From positions 1-7,022 of the forward strand of contig CAJUHN010000209.1 of the NCBI GenBank assembly GCA_910585935.1: a stretch of DNA of 7,022 bases, read 5' to 3'. The notes under the pieces are model-generated. The model worked only from the letters and a program-made list of their open reading frames with translations. It was not told the DNA's origin and searched no databases. Below, in pieces: positions 6,109 through 7,022 of the stretch. The position numbers were made by a program, and so were the translations under genes. Source of the stretch: an uncultured Lachnospiraceae bacterium (lineage in GTDB: Bacteria; Bacillota; Clostridia; Lachnospirales; Lachnospiraceae). Positions within the stretch are counted from its first letter, which is position 1. Each line of letters begins with the position of its first letter.

Positions 6109-6123
6109 CAGTAATAATTATTG
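6109..6123 (+). promoter_or_regulatory. Fur/PerR-type operator of the rubrerythrin gene
   Basis: The 7-1-7 core CAGTAATAATTATTG differs from the perR operator core at only two positions and lies four bases after the -10, against five for perR. The surrounding GATATTATAAAA is also shared. The same repressor is therefore expected to control both genes. Confidence 0.75.
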
Positions 6124-6178
6124 TTATTAATTTTAGAGATAAATTTAAGACTTTATATAAGAAAAGGAGATTATAAAT

Positions 6179-6721
6179 ATGAAAAAATTTGTTTGTACTG
6201 TTTGTGGTTATGTTTTTGAAGGAGAAGCTGCTCCAGAAGTATGTCCTATCTGTAAAGCACCTGCTTCTAAATTCAAAGAACAAGCTGGTGAATTATCTTG
6301 GGCTGCTGAACATGTAGTTGGTGTTGCTCAGGGCTGTAGTGAAGATATCTTAAAAGATTTAAGAGCTAACTTTGAAGGTGAATGTTCTGAAGTCGGTATG
6401 TATTTAGCTATGGCTAGAGTTGCTCATAGAGAAGGTTATCCAGAAATCGGTCTTTATTATGAAAAAGCTGCTTATGAAGAAGCTGAACACGCTGCTAAAT
6501 TCGCAGAATTACTTGGTGAAGTTGTAACCGACAGCACAAAGAAAAATCTTCAGATGAGAGTAGATGCTGAAAACGGTGCTACTGCTGGAAAATTTGATCT
6601 CGCAAAACGTGCAAAAGCTGCTAACTTAGATGCAATTCATGACACCGTTCATGAAATGGCAAGAGATGAGGCAAGACACGGAAAAGCGTTTGAAGGATTA
6701 TTAAAGAGATACTTTAACTAA
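6179..6721 (+). CDS. rbr: Reverse rubrerythrin (peroxide reductase)
   Basis: This 180-residue cytoplasmic enzyme has the reversed domain order. An N-terminal rubredoxin-like domain (1-35) holds the iron site Cys6, Cys9, Cys22 and Cys25. A ferritin-like four-helix domain (about 40-180) follows, with diiron ligands suggested by Glu68, Glu101-x-x-His104, Glu131 and Glu164-x-x-His167. Classical rubrerythrin has the rubredoxin domain at the C-terminus. Reverse rubrerythrins of Clostridium acetobutylicum reduce hydrogen peroxide and, indirectly, oxygen, with electrons from NADH through partner proteins, and they belong to the PerR regulon. The start is clear: AAGGAG at 6164-6169, nine bases before the ATG. 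Many codons end in T and repeat (GCT, GAA), fitting strong expression. It follows perR by 99 bases with its own promoter and operator, and a terminator follows. No electron-donor gene is in view. Confidence 0.95.
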   Translation: MKKFVCTVCGYVFEGEAAPEVCPICKAPASKFKEQAGELSWAAEHVVGVAQGCSEDILKDLRANFEGECSEVGMYLAMARVAHREGYPEIGLYYEKAAYEEAEHAAKFAELLGEVVTDSTKKNLQMRVDAENGATAGKFDLAKRAKAANLDAIHDTVHEMARDEARHGKAFEGLLKRYFN

Positions 6722-6750
6722 TCAAAAAAACACTATACACTATATTTTAA

Positions 6751-6794
6751 CAATAAGGGAATGAATCAGAAATGGTTTGTTCCCTTTTTGATTG
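6751..6794 (+). terminator. Rho-independent terminator after the rubrerythrin gene
   Basis: AAGGGAA (6755-6761) pairs with TTCCCTT (6780-6786). Six further inner pairs, some G-T, close a 6-base loop (6768-6773). TTTTT (6785-6789) ends the stem, and outer CAAT/ATTG could extend it. It lies about 30 bases past the stop codon and closes the perR-rbr unit. The following 6790-6930 carries no gene that I can support. Confidence 0.85.
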
Positions 6795-6930
6795 TTCTTT
6801 TGTTGTTCTTCATTTAAAATCGTACTAAAGGAGATAGAAAACATACGCCTAATATTAGCAAGACTTACCACTAATAGGTGATTACAAAATTCATAGTTAT
6901 TGTTCTATTTACTGAAAAGTCAAAAGGGGA

Positions 6931-7022
6931 CGCTACGGCAAGGAAGTATTCCAGCGAAGCCGCGCTCTCGCTCCGTTCCAGACGTAATGGTACTAAATTC
7001 GCAGCCCCGCTTCTCGCGGAAC
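6931..7022 (-). repeat. GC-rich structured repeat, right copy (inverted, cut by window end)
   Basis: Read on the minus strand, 7002-6931 matches 40-111. It opens with GCGAATTTAGTACC, diverges over 14 bases at the same spacing, then runs through GGAGCGAGAGCGCGGCTTCG with one or two changes. Before the shared 14-mer (7003-7022) the sequence differs from the left copy but again can form a small hairpin (CCGC/GCGG). The element probably continues beyond the window. GC content contrasts sharply with the adjacent AT-rich DNA. Confidence 0.75.

Noticed and set aside
6101..6283. Minus-strand 60-codon open frame
   Set aside because: It is antisense to the start of the rubrerythrin gene and its promoter, and has no protein features.

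Overview
The window is AT-rich DNA with Firmicutes-style Shine-Dalgarno sites. Gene content suggests an anaerobic clostridial (Lachnospiraceae-like) bacterium: a peptide quorum-sensing locus of agr type, an IS607-family serine recombinase, and a PerR-type regulator followed by a reverse rubrerythrin. The genus cannot be named from this sequence alone.

Layout. (1) 1-111 is a GC-rich structured repeat; a related copy lies in inverted orientation at 6931-7022, so the window is bracketed by the same repeat family. (2) 206-3199, minus strand, is a complete four-gene agr-like operon transcribed in the order agrA, agrC, agrB, agrD. It closes with a strong hairpin terminator at 206-252. The 40-residue AgrD gene (366-488) is short and easily missed. 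It has no cysteine, so its cyclised signal would have to be a serine lactone or something else rather than the usual thiolactone. A sigma-A-like promoter sits in front of agrBD. (3) 3200-3777 holds no intact gene: there is a plus-strand reading-frame remnant, a plus-strand terminator hairpin and a possible promoter for agrA. (4) 3778-4380 is an IS607-type serine recombinase without a tnpB partner. (5) 4442-5499 is a class I methyltransferase gene bracketed by two related AT-rich elements in inverted orientation. (6) 5597-6789, plus strand, is an oxidative-stress pair, perR and reverse rubrerythrin. Each gene is preceded by nearly the same module: TTGACA, 17 bases, TATTAT, then a Fur/PerR-like palindrome over the expected transcription start. 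A terminator follows the rubrerythrin. (7) 6790-6930 has an orphan ribosome-binding site but no gene.

How the genes work together. AgrB would process and export the AgrD peptide, AgrC would sense it at the membrane, and AgrA would regulate targets through its LytTR domain; the internal promoter upstream of agrBD is the obvious candidate for feedback. Independently, PerR would repress itself and the rubrerythrin until peroxide exposure inactivates it. The rubrerythrin would then reduce peroxide to water. No direct link between the two systems is visible. The recombinase and methyltransferase between them look like acquired or rearranged DNA.
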